From: JANNRW01 sp031401815
GTDB lineage: Bacteria > Desulfobacterota > Desulfuromonadia > Geobacterales > DSM-12255
Assembly: GCA_031401815.1 (NCBI GenBank)
Contig: JANNRW010000094.1
Location: 1 to 24,516 of the forward strand
DNA: 24,516 nucleotides
Reading direction: 5' to 3'
The notes beneath the pieces are model-generated. The model was not told the DNA's origin. It saw only the letters and a list, made by a program, of their open reading frames with translations, and made no database searches. Shown here piece by piece: positions 15,478 through 22,759 of the stretch. The translations under genes were made by a program, and so were the position numbers. Positions within the stretch are counted from its first letter, which is position 1, and each line of letters begins with the position of its first letter.

Positions 15478-16920
15478 ATGCAACTTATATATGAGCAGTC
15501 CGTAGCAGGCCGACGTGGAGTCAGGCTGCCGTCAAGCGATGTACCTGTGGCAACGCCTCTTTCCGCATCTCTTTGCCGCATTGAGAGCGCTCCGCTTCCC
15601 GAGATGTCAGAGCTTGATATAGTGCGCCATTTTACCAGACTTTCCCGGCGCAATTTCTCGGTTGATACCAATTTTTACCCTCTTGGCTCCTGCACCATGA
15701 AGTATAACGTGAAAGCGCTCGAAACCGCTGCTGCCCTGCTGGCTCCCTTTCATCCGGTTACACCCCTTCTGCCTGGAGGAGAGGCGCATGCGCAAGGGTG
15801 CCTTGGTATGCTGTACGATCTGGGAAAATCGCTTGCAGAGATCACCGGCATGGATGAAGTTACCACCCAGCCACTTGCCGGAGCACATGGAGAGATGACC
15901 GGCATGCTGATCGTTGCTGCCTATCACAAGGCAAAGGGGAGCAAGAAAAAGTACGTCATAGTCCCTGACTCCTCGCACGGAACCAATCCGGCATCTGCTG
16001 CCATGGTAGGCTATGAAATTATCACCATACCGACCGCACCGTATGGAGATATGGATCTGGAACTGTTCAAGGCTGCCCTGAATGACGAAACCGCTGCCGT
16101 CATGATGACCTGCCCGAACACCCTTGGACTTTTCAACCCTCATATAAAGGAGATTTGCGATCTTGCCCACGAAGTCGATGCCCTGGTCTACTATGACGGC
16201 GCAAACCTGAACGCCATCATGGGAAAGGTAAGGCCAGGCGATGTCGGTTTCGACGTCATCCATGTCAACCTGCATAAGACTTTCGGAACACCGCACGGCT
16301 CAGGCGGTCCCGGAAGCGGCCCCGTAGGGGTGAAAAAGGAGCTTGTCCCTTTCCTTCCGGCTCCACGCATTGTCAAGACTGCCAAAGGGAGTTTTGCCAT
16401 AGAGTTCGAGAATCCTCAAAGCGTCGGCCGGACAGCCAACTTCTTCGGCAACTTTGGAGTTATGGCCAAAGCCTGGGCATATATTCTGATGCTTGGGAAA
16501 GAGGGGCTTACAGAGGTCAGCGAGCAGGCCGTCCTGAATGCAAACTACATCATGAGCCAGCTGAAAAACGACTATGAACTACCTTATGACCAGACCTGCA
16601 TGCATGAATGCGTTTTTTCCGCCAGTCGCCAGCTGGAAAACGATGTTCACGCCATTGATATTGCCAAGTATCTGATTGACAAGGGGTACCACCCGCCAAC
16701 AGTCTACTTCCCGCTGATTGTCAAGGAAGCAATCATGATCGAGCCGACTGAAACCGAGAGCAAGGCAACTCTCGACGAATTCATCAAGGTGATGAAAGAG
16801 GCTGCTCTTATGGCAAAAACCAATCCCGAACTACTAAGGCAGGCACCAGTCACCATGCCGATCTCACGACTGGATGAAACCAAGGCAGCAAGAGAGCAAA
16901 ACGTCTGCTGCCCGGTTTAA
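15478..16920 (+). CDS. gcvPB: Glycine dehydrogenase (decarboxylating) subunit 2, PLP-binding
   Basis: The 480-aa C-terminal half of the split P protein. The PLP lysine is Lys267 in HVNLHKTFGTPHGSGGPG, with the Gly-rich loop after it; SSHGTNPASA and CPNTLGLF are further family marks, and the front has NFYPLGSCTMKYN. I start at ATG 15478, which has AGGAG 8 nt upstream; the longer frame from TTG 15454 has no such site. It completes the gcvT-H-PA-PB operon; an inverted-repeat element follows 32 bp after the stop. A dihydrolipoyl dehydrogenase must be supplied from elsewhere. Confidence 0.95.
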   Translation: MQLIYEQSVAGRRGVRLPSSDVPVATPLSASLCRIESAPLPEMSELDIVRHFTRLSRRNFSVDTNFYPLGSCTMKYNVKALETAAALLAPFHPVTPLLPGGEAHAQGCLGMLYDLGKSLAEITGMDEVTTQPLAGAHGEMTGMLIVAAYHKAKGSKKKYVIVPDSSHGTNPASAAMVGYEIITIPTAPYGDMDLELFKAALNDETAAVMMTCPNTLGLFNPHIKEICDLAHEVDALVYYDGANLNAIMGKVRPGDVGFDVIHVNLHKTFGTPHGSGGPGSGPVGVKKELVPFLPAPRIVKTAKGSFAIEFENPQSVGRTANFFGNFGVMAKAWAYILMLGKEGLTEVSEQAVLNANYIMSQLKNDYELPYDQTCMHECVFSASRQLENDVHAIDIAKYLIDKGYHPPTVYFPLIVKEAIMIEPTETESKATLDEFIKVMKEAALMAKTNPELLRQAPVTMPISRLDETKAAREQNVCCPV

Positions 16921-16952
16921 TCCTAACCCGGATAAACCGGAACCAAAATATT

Positions 16953-17063
16953 TCTCACAGAGGCACGAAGGCACGGAGTAAGTCACATAATGTAAATCAT
17001 TTTTTGCTGTACCCAAATTCCTTGTAGACTGGTCTTCTCCGTGTTCTCTGTGTCTCCGTGAGA
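16953..17063. repeat. Inverted-repeat element after gcvPB, same family as the one after argH
   Basis: Arms at 16953-16978 and 17037-17063 share the CACGGAG/GGCACGAAGGCAC wording of the element at 360-649, as inverted copies with about 58 bp between. It lies 32 bp after the gcvPB stop. A third weak half-copy (ATCTCCGTATCTCTGTGG) is at 17214-17231. The 350-base gap 16921-17272 holds nothing else that looks coding; the rest is AT-rich. It may be a 3'-end hairpin or a small non-autonomous mobile element. Confidence 0.6.
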
Positions 17064-17272
17064 GCAAGCTTTTCTGTTTCATGAATTAAATCGGAAAATG
17101 TGCAAATTCCCGCTAGTCTCTTTATTGGCAGGTCTTTACAGACGTCATAAAATATTTTTCTTGCCACTTCTGCACGAATTTCAGACGTTAGTTACTAACT
17201 ATCTGTAATGTTTATCTCCGTATCTCTGTGGCAAATGCTTTTTATAGGTTAATTTTTACAGGTTAAATTAGT

Positions 17273-18112
17273 TCACTCTTTTTTGAGTGGCTGAATCTCA
17301 ACTAATGGTTTCGGGGTGTTAGCTCCTGTCGGCACTGGAACAGAAAATGGATTGGAAAATAGCGGATTCAACCCGATATATGCAAATCCCGGAAGCCCCG
17401 GGAACGGCAACTCTGGTTTTCTGGCATTCAGGAGCTCTTTCAAGGGGACTTCAGTTTTTGTCTTTCCGGAAAAAGGGTTCAACTCTATCGGTTTTGATAC
17501 AACCTGACTGAGCTGGGCTTTTTTCATGACCTCCTGATACTCTTTCATGGCCAGTGCGTTCTTCTTTTTCCACTCCCTGTAATCAGCCAGCATCTTTACT
17601 GCCGCCTGATTACCGGTTTTGGCAGCCCTGTCAAGATGGAACTCCCCCTTTTTTTCGTCAAGTTTGAGATCCTTTCCGCTCAGATATAGCCTGGCAAGCG
17701 CCAGATCTGCCTGCGGCTCCCCCTTTTTTGCAGCTGAATCAAGCAGTGCCACTGCTTTTTTCTGATTCTTCTTTACCCCTTTACCTTCCAGATACAGTAG
17801 TGCCAGATTGGTCTGCGCCTGCATTATCCCGGCATCTGCGGCACTCTGATAGAGCTGTGCTGCTTCTTTGAGTTCACTGGCAGTCGCATCTTTTTTGGTG
17901 TGCAAGGCAAGCGCCCGGTTATACTCGTCAATACCTTTCGGAGGGCGAATATTCTGCCCAGGAACAGGGCTTCCGTATCTTCTGTACTGCTTTACCAGCT
18001 CCCTGAACTCCTCCGGAGTCGGGGTACGTGTCTCTGCGGCATGGAGCATGCCCGGGCTCATGGCAAAAAGCACTGCTGCAATTGTCAAAACAGTTTTGAT
18101 GCCTTTTGACAT
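17273..18112 (-). CDS. Exported Sel1-repeat protein
   Basis: The 279-aa product has a signal peptide (Lys-rich start, hydrophobic TVLTIAAVLFAM, cut near HAA-E at residue 25-26), so it is probably periplasmic. Residues about 82-180 form two to three Sel1-like repeats: EAAQLYQSAADAGIMQAQTN and LALLYLEGKGVKKNQ, then KAVALLDSAAKKGEPQADLA and LARLYLSGKDL. Sel1 repeats act as protein-protein scaffolds. The remainder (190-279) is Pro-rich and likely disordered (LPFPGLPGFAYIGLNP). An AGGAG site precedes the ATG by about 6 nt. The gene stands alone, divergent from the PEP-CTERM gene across a 560-base repeat-rich gap. No binding partner can be named. Confidence 0.82.
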   Translation of the reverse strand: MSKGIKTVLTIAAVLFAMSPGMLHAAETRTPTPEEFRELVKQYRRYGSPVPGQNIRPPKGIDEYNRALALHTKKDATASELKEAAQLYQSAADAGIMQAQTNLALLYLEGKGVKKNQKKAVALLDSAAKKGEPQADLALARLYLSGKDLKLDEKKGEFHLDRAAKTGNQAAVKMLADYREWKKKNALAMKEYQEVMKKAQLSQVVSKPIELNPFSGKTKTEVPLKELLNARKPELPFPGLPGFAYIGLNPLFSNPFSVPVPTGANTPKPLVEIQPLKKE

Positions 18113-18175
18113 GATAATCTCCTTCAGGTTAATTTCGATTACGAGTCAGCGTTGTCCGGTTAGGTTTTTGCATTT

Positions 18176-18287
18176 AGCCTCCCCTCCCTTGACGGGAGGG
18201 GATTGAGGGGTGGGTGAAGCTGCCATTAGCCTCAAACATGGCAAATTCCCCCACCCCCTGACCCCCTCCCGCCAGGGGAGGGGGACT
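18176..18287. repeat. GC-rich inverted-repeat element with flanking direct repeats (gap 18113-18675)
   Basis: Imperfect arms of about 50 bp at 18176-18227 and 18237-18287 each hold a small hairpin: CCCCTCCC-TTGAC-GGGAGGGG (18181-18201) and CCCCTCCC-GCCAG-GGGAGGGG (18263-18283). An 11-bp direct repeat GATTACGAGTC flanks the whole at 18137-18147 and 18301-18311. The remainder of the gap, 18312-18580, is AT-rich with no gene I can support. The gap is upstream of both flanking genes, so terminator function for them is unlikely. This looks like an inserted non-autonomous repeat. Confidence 0.7.
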
Positions 18288-18581
18288 TTTAAGGCAACTT
18301 GATTACGAGTCTATCTTTGAAGGTATTTTGCACCATAATCAACTTTCAGTTCCAGAAGAAAATTCCGGTTCAGCTGATTATCTCCATGTACAGTAAATCG
18401 CTGCGAAATTCGGAGCCCAAAGCATTTTGTCGGAAAAAACAATCATTGTCGGAATACTTTACACTGATATTCCTGATATCTTTGATTTTCAGGCTTTGCT
18501 GAAGTGGGCGACAAATCACAATCCTTTATAAATCGTATAATTAGATCGAACAAATTGATATTGAACACAGCATTGCTCATG

Positions 18582-18597
18582 CGGTACTAATATTGCA
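18582..18597 (+). promoter_or_regulatory. Sigma-54-like promoter of the PEP-CTERM gene
   Basis: CGGTAC (18582-18587) and TTGCA (18593-18597) give GG and GC exactly 10 bp apart and fit TGGCAC-N5-TTGCA at most positions (two mismatches). It lies about 80 bp before the PEP-CTERM gene start. PEP-CTERM genes are often under RpoN control with the PrsR regulator. The enhancer site is not identified. Confidence 0.5.
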
Positions 18598-18675
18598 TTC
18601 TCTCTTTCTACTCAACACATGCATTATGTATATTGCTCAAGTCCTGGATAAAAAGCAGCCTTCAAGGAGCGGCAG

Positions 18676-19383
18676 ATGAAAAAAACAGTTGTATTTTTAG
18701 TTCTACTTTCAGCCATGATTCTCTCAGTTGCCGGATCGGCTAATGCTCTTTCCATAACCTATTCGACCGGTTACGGCTCTGCGCCATACGGCCCTCTGGT
18801 TCAGCCTGACTGGGCTACCACCCTTAATCTCCCCAAATTTGATCCGGTTCTTGGGACTCTTACAGGTATTACGATCACGAACTACGGGGAGATTCTCGGA
18901 TCTATCGGTGTAGAGAACAAACATTTGACATTGGCCAGAACCATAAATGCAACACTGTCAGCTACTCTTGATGTTACCCTGCCGGGGGCTCTGGGCACGC
19001 TCAGTACTGCTCCTATAAGTGCGCAAACCTTCACTCTCCTCCCGAAATATGACGGCACTGTCGATTATGGCGGCACATCAGGGAGCACTCGAACGAATCT
19101 GTCAGATCTCGACTCTGCATTTTATATTGTAGATCCGGGTGATCTGGCTCTGTTTACAGGTGCGGGCAACCTTAGCTATGATGTTTATGCAGCAGACAAC
19201 TCCTTTGCTTCCGGAGGAGGGAGTACTGCTTCCAATTTTTCCAATCTGGCCGGAATTCTTCTGGATATCAAATATGACTATATCCCTGCGCCTGTTCCGG
19301 AACCTGGAACGATACTCATGCTCGGAAGCGGACTATTGGCCTTTGGAGCACGCAGGTTTTCCAAATTCAGAAAAAAGGTCTGA
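18676..19383 (+). CDS. PEP-CTERM-anchored exported protein (choice-of-anchor E-like)
   Basis: The 235-aa product has a signal peptide (cut near SANA-LS, residues 23-25) and a C-terminal sorting signal: VPEPGT (207-212), a hydrophobic stretch ILMLGSGLLAFGA, and a basic end RRFSKFRKK. PEP-CTERM proteins are processed by an exosortase and sent to the surface or matrix. The middle (FDPVLGTLTGITI, YIVDPGDLALFTGAGNLSYDVYA) resembles the choice-of-anchor E family. AAGGAG is 7-8 nt before the ATG. A sigma-54-like promoter lies upstream and a perfect palindromic terminator downstream. The protein has no Cys residues, as many matrix proteins of this kind. The exosortase is not in this window. Confidence 0.88.
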   Translation: MKKTVVFLVLLSAMILSVAGSANALSITYSTGYGSAPYGPLVQPDWATTLNLPKFDPVLGTLTGITITNYGEILGSIGVENKHLTLARTINATLSATLDVTLPGALGTLSTAPISAQTFTLLPKYDGTVDYGGTSGSTRTNLSDLDSAFYIVDPGDLALFTGAGNLSYDVYAADNSFASGGGSTASNFSNLAGILLDIKYDYIPAPVPEPGTILMLGSGLLAFGARRFSKFRKKV

Positions 19384-19415
19384 TTCGATAATTTCAAAGA
19401 GCTCAGCTTCACTCT

Positions 19416-19439
19416 AAAGGCGACCAATTGGTCGCCTTT
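19416..19439. terminator. Bidirectional terminator, perfect 24-bp palindrome
   Basis: AAAGGCGACCAA (19416-19427) is followed by its exact complement TTGGTCGCCTTT, between the convergent PEP-CTERM and MATE genes (gap 19384-19456). The A and T ends give a T-run for both strands, though short. Confidence 0.75.
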
Positions 19440-19456
19440 GCTGTTTCTGTCTGTGC

Positions 19457-20821
19457 TCAAAGCAGCCCGATGTGAAGATCCCGCCGGTGATACCGCCAGG
19501 CGAAAGCTGCTGCCCGCAGATACCAGTCAATGACAAACACCCCCCATACTGCATATAGCGACAGATGTAGAATGTCTGCTGCAATCCATGCCAGAAGCAC
19601 CCTTACCCCCCACATTGTGAGCAGGGTTGTGATAAAGACGTAAAATGTATCTCCTGTGCCGCGCAGGCTTCCTGCATAGACAAAAGAAAGCGCCAGCGGT
19701 ATCTGGGCCAGTGCAACAAGGCGCAGAAAGACTACCCCCTCCCGGATCACTTCGGGATCAGAGGTAAAGAGCCTCATAAGAGTTTCCGGAAATAGCAGAA
19801 ACAGGAGCGCCATCCCCCCCATGACGAAAATCGCCATCCGCATCGCTTCCTGATGACCGATCCTGGCCTGACGGTATTTCCGGGCTCCCAGCGACTGTCC
19901 CATAAGTGTGGCAGCCGCAATACCCATCCCTGCACCAGGCATGAAAGAGAGCGATTCGATGGAGAGCCCTACCTGGTGCGCTGCATAGGCGACTGTTCCA
20001 AAGCCGAGTATGAACCTGGAGTAGAGCATCTGCCCTGACTGTTGCGCCAATCTCTCAAGCGCCACAGGGTAGCCGACCTGCCAGATCTTTTGCCATAGCT
20101 CTCTGTCCGGTCTGCCGAATCTGAACACGCCAAGCCTTGCTGCCTGGAACAGCAGATAGAAAAAACCGACCCCTTCGGAAATGTTGATTGCATAGGCAGC
20201 GCCGATAACGCCGAGAGCAGGAAATCCGAGTTTGCCATAAATGAGCAGCCAGGCAAGAATGACATGGAGAATATTGACCAGAATAATAGCGGTCATTGGA
20301 GTCCGGGTGTTCCCTCTGCCGTGGAGTATGGCAGAGAGAAGATTCAGCCCGGCGGTAAATCCGAAATAGAGGAATACAAGCCGTATATACTCCCCTGCAT
20401 GACTCATTACATCCGGCCTTGCCCCCATGAAGAGAGCTACCCGGCTCCCCAGGCTGCTTCCAAGGAGAGTGACAGCCAGAATCATTACAGTGGATGCCAA
20501 CATGGCGACAAAGGCGGCTCTGCGCGCATCTTCACGGCGACCCGCGCCCCAGAGATGGGCAATCACTACTGTCGTGCCGGTGGAAAGCCCCCAGAATATG
20601 GTCATTGCGCCAAAAATAAGGAACTGGCCAAGTCCGACAGCTGCGATTGCCGCTGCACCGACCCCACCGACCATGAAAATATCTATGATAGAGACAAGTC
20701 TTTGGAAAAGAGAAGAGAGGAGAACCGGCAGCGAGAGATTGACGACCCGGCGGCGGATGGAGATCCGTTTCGCCGGGTTGCCAAGGAACAGATTATGGAG
20801 GGAGCGGATGATTCTCTTCAA
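19457..20821 (-). CDS. MATE-family efflux transporter
   Basis: A multidrug or metabolite efflux antiporter of the inner membrane, 455 aa from the start chosen. About 12 hydrophobic segments are visible in two similar halves, as in MATE (NorM/DinF) proteins: the first half starts near NLSLPVLLSSLFQRLVSIIDIFMVGGVG, and the second near IWQVGYPVALERLAQQSGQMLYSR. Typical words are RGRGNTRTPM-like ILHGRGNTRTP and LRGTGDTFYVF. No ATG is near the N-terminus; TTG 20821 is possible, and TTG 20872 gives a 471-aa form whose first 16 residues only mirror the upstream selenoprotein gene in another frame. No strong ribosome binding site is seen, so coupling with the AhpD-like gene is likely. Substrate and ion are unknown. 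Confidence 0.88.
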   Translation of the reverse strand: MKRIIRSLHNLFLGNPAKRISIRRRVVNLSLPVLLSSLFQRLVSIIDIFMVGGVGAAAIAAVGLGQFLIFGAMTIFWGLSTGTTVVIAHLWGAGRREDARRAAFVAMLASTVMILAVTLLGSSLGSRVALFMGARPDVMSHAGEYIRLVFLYFGFTAGLNLLSAILHGRGNTRTPMTAIILVNILHVILAWLLIYGKLGFPALGVIGAAYAINISEGVGFFYLLFQAARLGVFRFGRPDRELWQKIWQVGYPVALERLAQQSGQMLYSRFILGFGTVAYAAHQVGLSIESLSFMPGAGMGIAAATLMGQSLGARKYRQARIGHQEAMRMAIFVMGGMALLFLLFPETLMRLFTSDPEVIREGVVFLRLVALAQIPLALSFVYAGSLRGTGDTFYVFITTLLTMWGVRVLLAWIAADILHLSLYAVWGVFVIDWYLRAAAFAWRYHRRDLHIGLL

Positions 20822-20825
20822 AGTT

Positions 20826-21089
20826 TCAACTGTCTTTCTTAAGTTCCAGCTCTTCTTCCAGGCTGAGCACAAAATTCTTTGCCCGTCCTGATGGGGCGAT
20901 CATGCCATAAACCATGGCTTCTCTGAGCTCTGGTTCAGTTGCTCCTGCCCCCTTCGCGACCGCGAAGTGTTTTTTGAGTCAGGTGGGGCAACCTACAGCA
21001 ACAGCGCAGCCGACCCGGATCAGCTCTCTGGTTCTGGTGTCCAGAACCTCTTCATAGTCAAAATCAAGAAATTTTTTCCGTATCTGCAT
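20826..21089 (-). CDS. AhpD-like carboxymuconolactone decarboxylase-family selenoprotein (UGA read as Sec37)
   Basis: Read through one in-frame UGA, the frame gives an 87-aa protein: MQIRKKFLDFDYEEVLDTRT, then RELIRVGCAVAVGCPT, Sec37, LKKHFAVAKGAGATEPELRE and AMVYGMIAPSGRAKNFV. AhpD-like proteins have a redox CxxC with a following His; here C34-P-T-U37 and His41 fit that, with Sec in place of the second Cys. Such proteins reduce peroxides or disulfides. The UGA codon is at 20981-20979 (read 5' to 3' on the minus strand). The ATG has AGGAGG about 9 nt upstream. The SECIS-like hairpin is listed apart. If UGA were a stop, the product would be only 36 aa. The MATE gene follows at once. Sequence both sides of UGA keeps family wording, so decay is unlikely. 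Confidence 0.82.
20952..20978 (-). promoter_or_regulatory. SECIS-like hairpin after the UGA codon
   Basis: On the minus strand, 11 nt after UGA, CTTCGC (20967-20962) and GCGAAG (20957-20952) form a perfect 6-bp stem with a GGUC loop (20961-20958). The loop starts 17 nt after UGA and has guanines at its first two positions, as bacterial SECIS elements usually do. It lies inside the coding sequence, as required for SelB-guided selenocysteine insertion in bacteria. Confidence 0.75.
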
Positions 21090-21185
21090 GGAAGTCTCCT
21101 CCTGAATATGTTTCAGATAATTTACTACATCACTGCTGCAAAGGGAACATAATCTGATTTAAGATATACAGCGGCCTTTTCTTTC

Positions 21186-21213
21186 TTGACAAGTTTTTCA
21201 GGATCCTTCTAAT
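21186..21213 (+). promoter_or_regulatory. Sigma-70 promoter of the thioesterase gene
   Basis: TTGACA (21186-21191) and TCTAAT (21208-21213) are separated by 16 bp, 27 bp before the ATG. It is divergent from the AhpD-like gene. Confidence 0.5.
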
Positions 21214-21240
21214 CTGACATCTTCAAAATGGGAGAACATC

Positions 21241-21645
21241 ATGGAGCAGAAAATTTTCACCCTTGAAATGGCGGTACGCGATTATGAATGTGATCTGCAG
21301 GGGGTTGTAAACAATGCTGTCTACCAGAACTATCTTGAGCATGCCCGGCATGAATATCTGAAGAGCATAGGCATAGACTTTGCCGCGCTGGCAGCCCAAA
21401 AGATCAATCTGGTAGTTGTCCGCGCAGAGCTTGATTACAAACTTCCACTTACCAGTGGCGACCGTTTTCTGGTCGAGGTCATTTCCGAACGACTATCACC
21501 GGTGCGGATCGGTTTCCGTCAGCAGATTCTCCGTCTTCCTGATCGCCGCGAAGTTGTAAAGGCTTTGGTTATCGGCACAGCGCTTAATGCCAGAGGGAGA
21601 CCTCAGTTGCCGGAAGAGCTGGGGAGGCTGCTGGCCGGGAAATGA
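21241..21645 (+). CDS. Hotdog-fold acyl-CoA thioesterase (YbgC/4-hydroxybenzoyl-CoA thioesterase type)
   Basis: The 134-aa product has the family signature near the N-terminus: VRDYECDLQGVVNNAVYQNY with LEHARHEYL, in which Asp18 matches the active-site Asp of this fold, followed by the central helix. The strands VRAELDYKLPLTSGDRFLVEV and RIGFRQQILR complete the hotdog. Such enzymes hydrolyse acyl-CoA or aryl-CoA thioesters in the cytosol as dimers or tetramers. GGGAG is 7 nt before the ATG. It is convergent, with only 16 bp between stops, with the metalloprotease lipoprotein of the ole gene group. A role in freeing fatty acids near the olefin genes is possible but not shown. Confidence 0.88.
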   Translation: MEQKIFTLEMAVRDYECDLQGVVNNAVYQNYLEHARHEYLKSIGIDFAALAAQKINLVVVRAELDYKLPLTSGDRFLVEVISERLSPVRIGFRQQILRLPDRREVVKALVIGTALNARGRPQLPEELGRLLAGK

Positions 21646-21661
21646 CTCTGAAAACGGAAGT

Positions 21662-22717
21662 TCAGTATATGAACTTGAACGCTCCGGGCTTCATCTGCTG
21701 GCTACTCCCGACGCGACAATCTTCAGGAGAGAGCTTCTCAGCCCAGGCCCGGTAGGCAAACATCGGAACCGGATTCATGACGCAGGCCGGATTTTCATAG
21801 GGGTGGCCGAAATGAAAAATCTGATGTCCAAGTTCATGAGCCGCTCCTACCCCGGCCAGTCTTGCTGCTTCAGCAGGGGTAAAAGTTTCACCATCCCGCA
21901 TCTCCCGCACCCATGGATCGTCCGTGGTAAAGGCGAAAGTGCTCCAGACAGAGTATGAGCCGAAGCGGGAGAGGCGACTGTAGGTTGTTATACCGTTATT
22001 GTAGCCACCCCTGATCGAGGTGTGTACAGAAGGGTCAACAGCCTCTACGCTCGCAAGAATCTGATTGGTAATCACCAGTTCATAAGGGAGCTCGCCGTAT
22101 CCGAGCAGGTTCCAGATACTGTATTCGTTATAAGGGGATCCGTCGATAACCGGATTTTTGTCAAGGGCGGGAATCGTCTGCCAGTGCCTGATTCTCTCCA
22201 GCTGAACCTCAACAAGAGCTCTGCCGAGCTCTTCATAACTCTCCTCGCGGAGTTCTCTCATGTAAGGCCGGACATATGCAAGCATCGGCAGCAGTGCATT
22301 CCCCTCTTCTTTCAGCGCCTGCCCAAAGGCTCTGGACAGTGTTGCCGGATCACCATTGCCGTTTTTGAAGTCGTAAATCTGCTCTGCCGCCTCGCTTTCC
22401 CTTTCCGAAGGGATTAATCTGAAGAGGGCTTCGATATCTATCTCGGTGATAGAAGAAAACCTGAGTTCCAGACCAAAATGATGGCGGAATGTCTCTCGTG
22501 CTGCATTGAGCAGAACCTGAAGCTGACCTTCGTTCATCCTCGGCAAGCGGGGATTTGTCACATGCGCCACCCTGAGCTCGATTGGCCCGGCCGGAAGCTT
22601 TGGCAAAGGCACCATCTTCTGTGACTGCATCATGCTGCAGCCAACAAGCAGATGAACTGTTCCAAGCAGAAAAGAGCAGCGTATTATCAGCTTCAGGATT
22701 GAAATGGTCGACTGCAT
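21662..22717 (-). CDS. Lipoprotein with zinc-metalloprotease-like HExxH motif
   Basis: A lipoprotein signal ends in LLVGC, with Cys27 lipidated when counted from the second ATG. I prefer that start (22717) since GGAG lies 7 nt before it and only 1 nt before ATG 22723; the protein is 351 aa. Near the C-terminus AAHELGHQIFHFGHPYENP (His294, Glu295, His298, His305) is followed by ACVMNPVP, a candidate Met-turn. This recalls metzincins (HExxHxxGxxH plus Met-turn), but spacing to the third His is one residue longer than in that class. Residues about 40-280 match nothing I know. It is 42 bp downstream of oleB on the same strand and probably shares its transcript. Its substrate and any link with olefin synthesis are unknown. 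Confidence 0.75.
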   Translation of the reverse strand: MQSTISILKLIIRCSFLLGTVHLLVGCSMMQSQKMVPLPKLPAGPIELRVAHVTNPRLPRMNEGQLQVLLNAARETFRHHFGLELRFSSITEIDIEALFRLIPSERESEAAEQIYDFKNGNGDPATLSRAFGQALKEEGNALLPMLAYVRPYMRELREESYEELGRALVEVQLERIRHWQTIPALDKNPVIDGSPYNEYSIWNLLGYGELPYELVITNQILASVEAVDPSVHTSIRGGYNNGITTYSRLSRFGSYSVWSTFAFTTDDPWVREMRDGETFTPAEAARLAGVGAAHELGHQIFHFGHPYENPACVMNPVPMFAYRAWAEKLSPEDCRVGSSQQMKPGAFKFIY

Positions 22718-22759
22718 GTTCATGCTCCAACCGTAATATCAGCCTGCCTTTAAATATTA

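Noticed and set aside
16921..16952. CCGG-ATAAA-CCGG after gcvPB as a terminator
   Set aside because: Only a 4-bp stem and no T-run; too weak to call.
18299..18502. Small frame in the gap before the PEP-CTERM gene
   Set aside because: No ribosome binding site, AT-rich composition and unlike any protein; it begins within the 11-bp direct repeat region.
20264..20842. 192-codon plus-strand frame across the MATE gene
   Set aside because: Polar, Cys-rich shadow of a membrane protein gene; no start signal.
20972..20990. TGA in the AhpD-like gene as a simple nonsense mutation
   Set aside because: Position at the second Cys of CxxC, intact frame after it, strong start signals and a SECIS-like hairpin at the right distance fit selenocysteine better.
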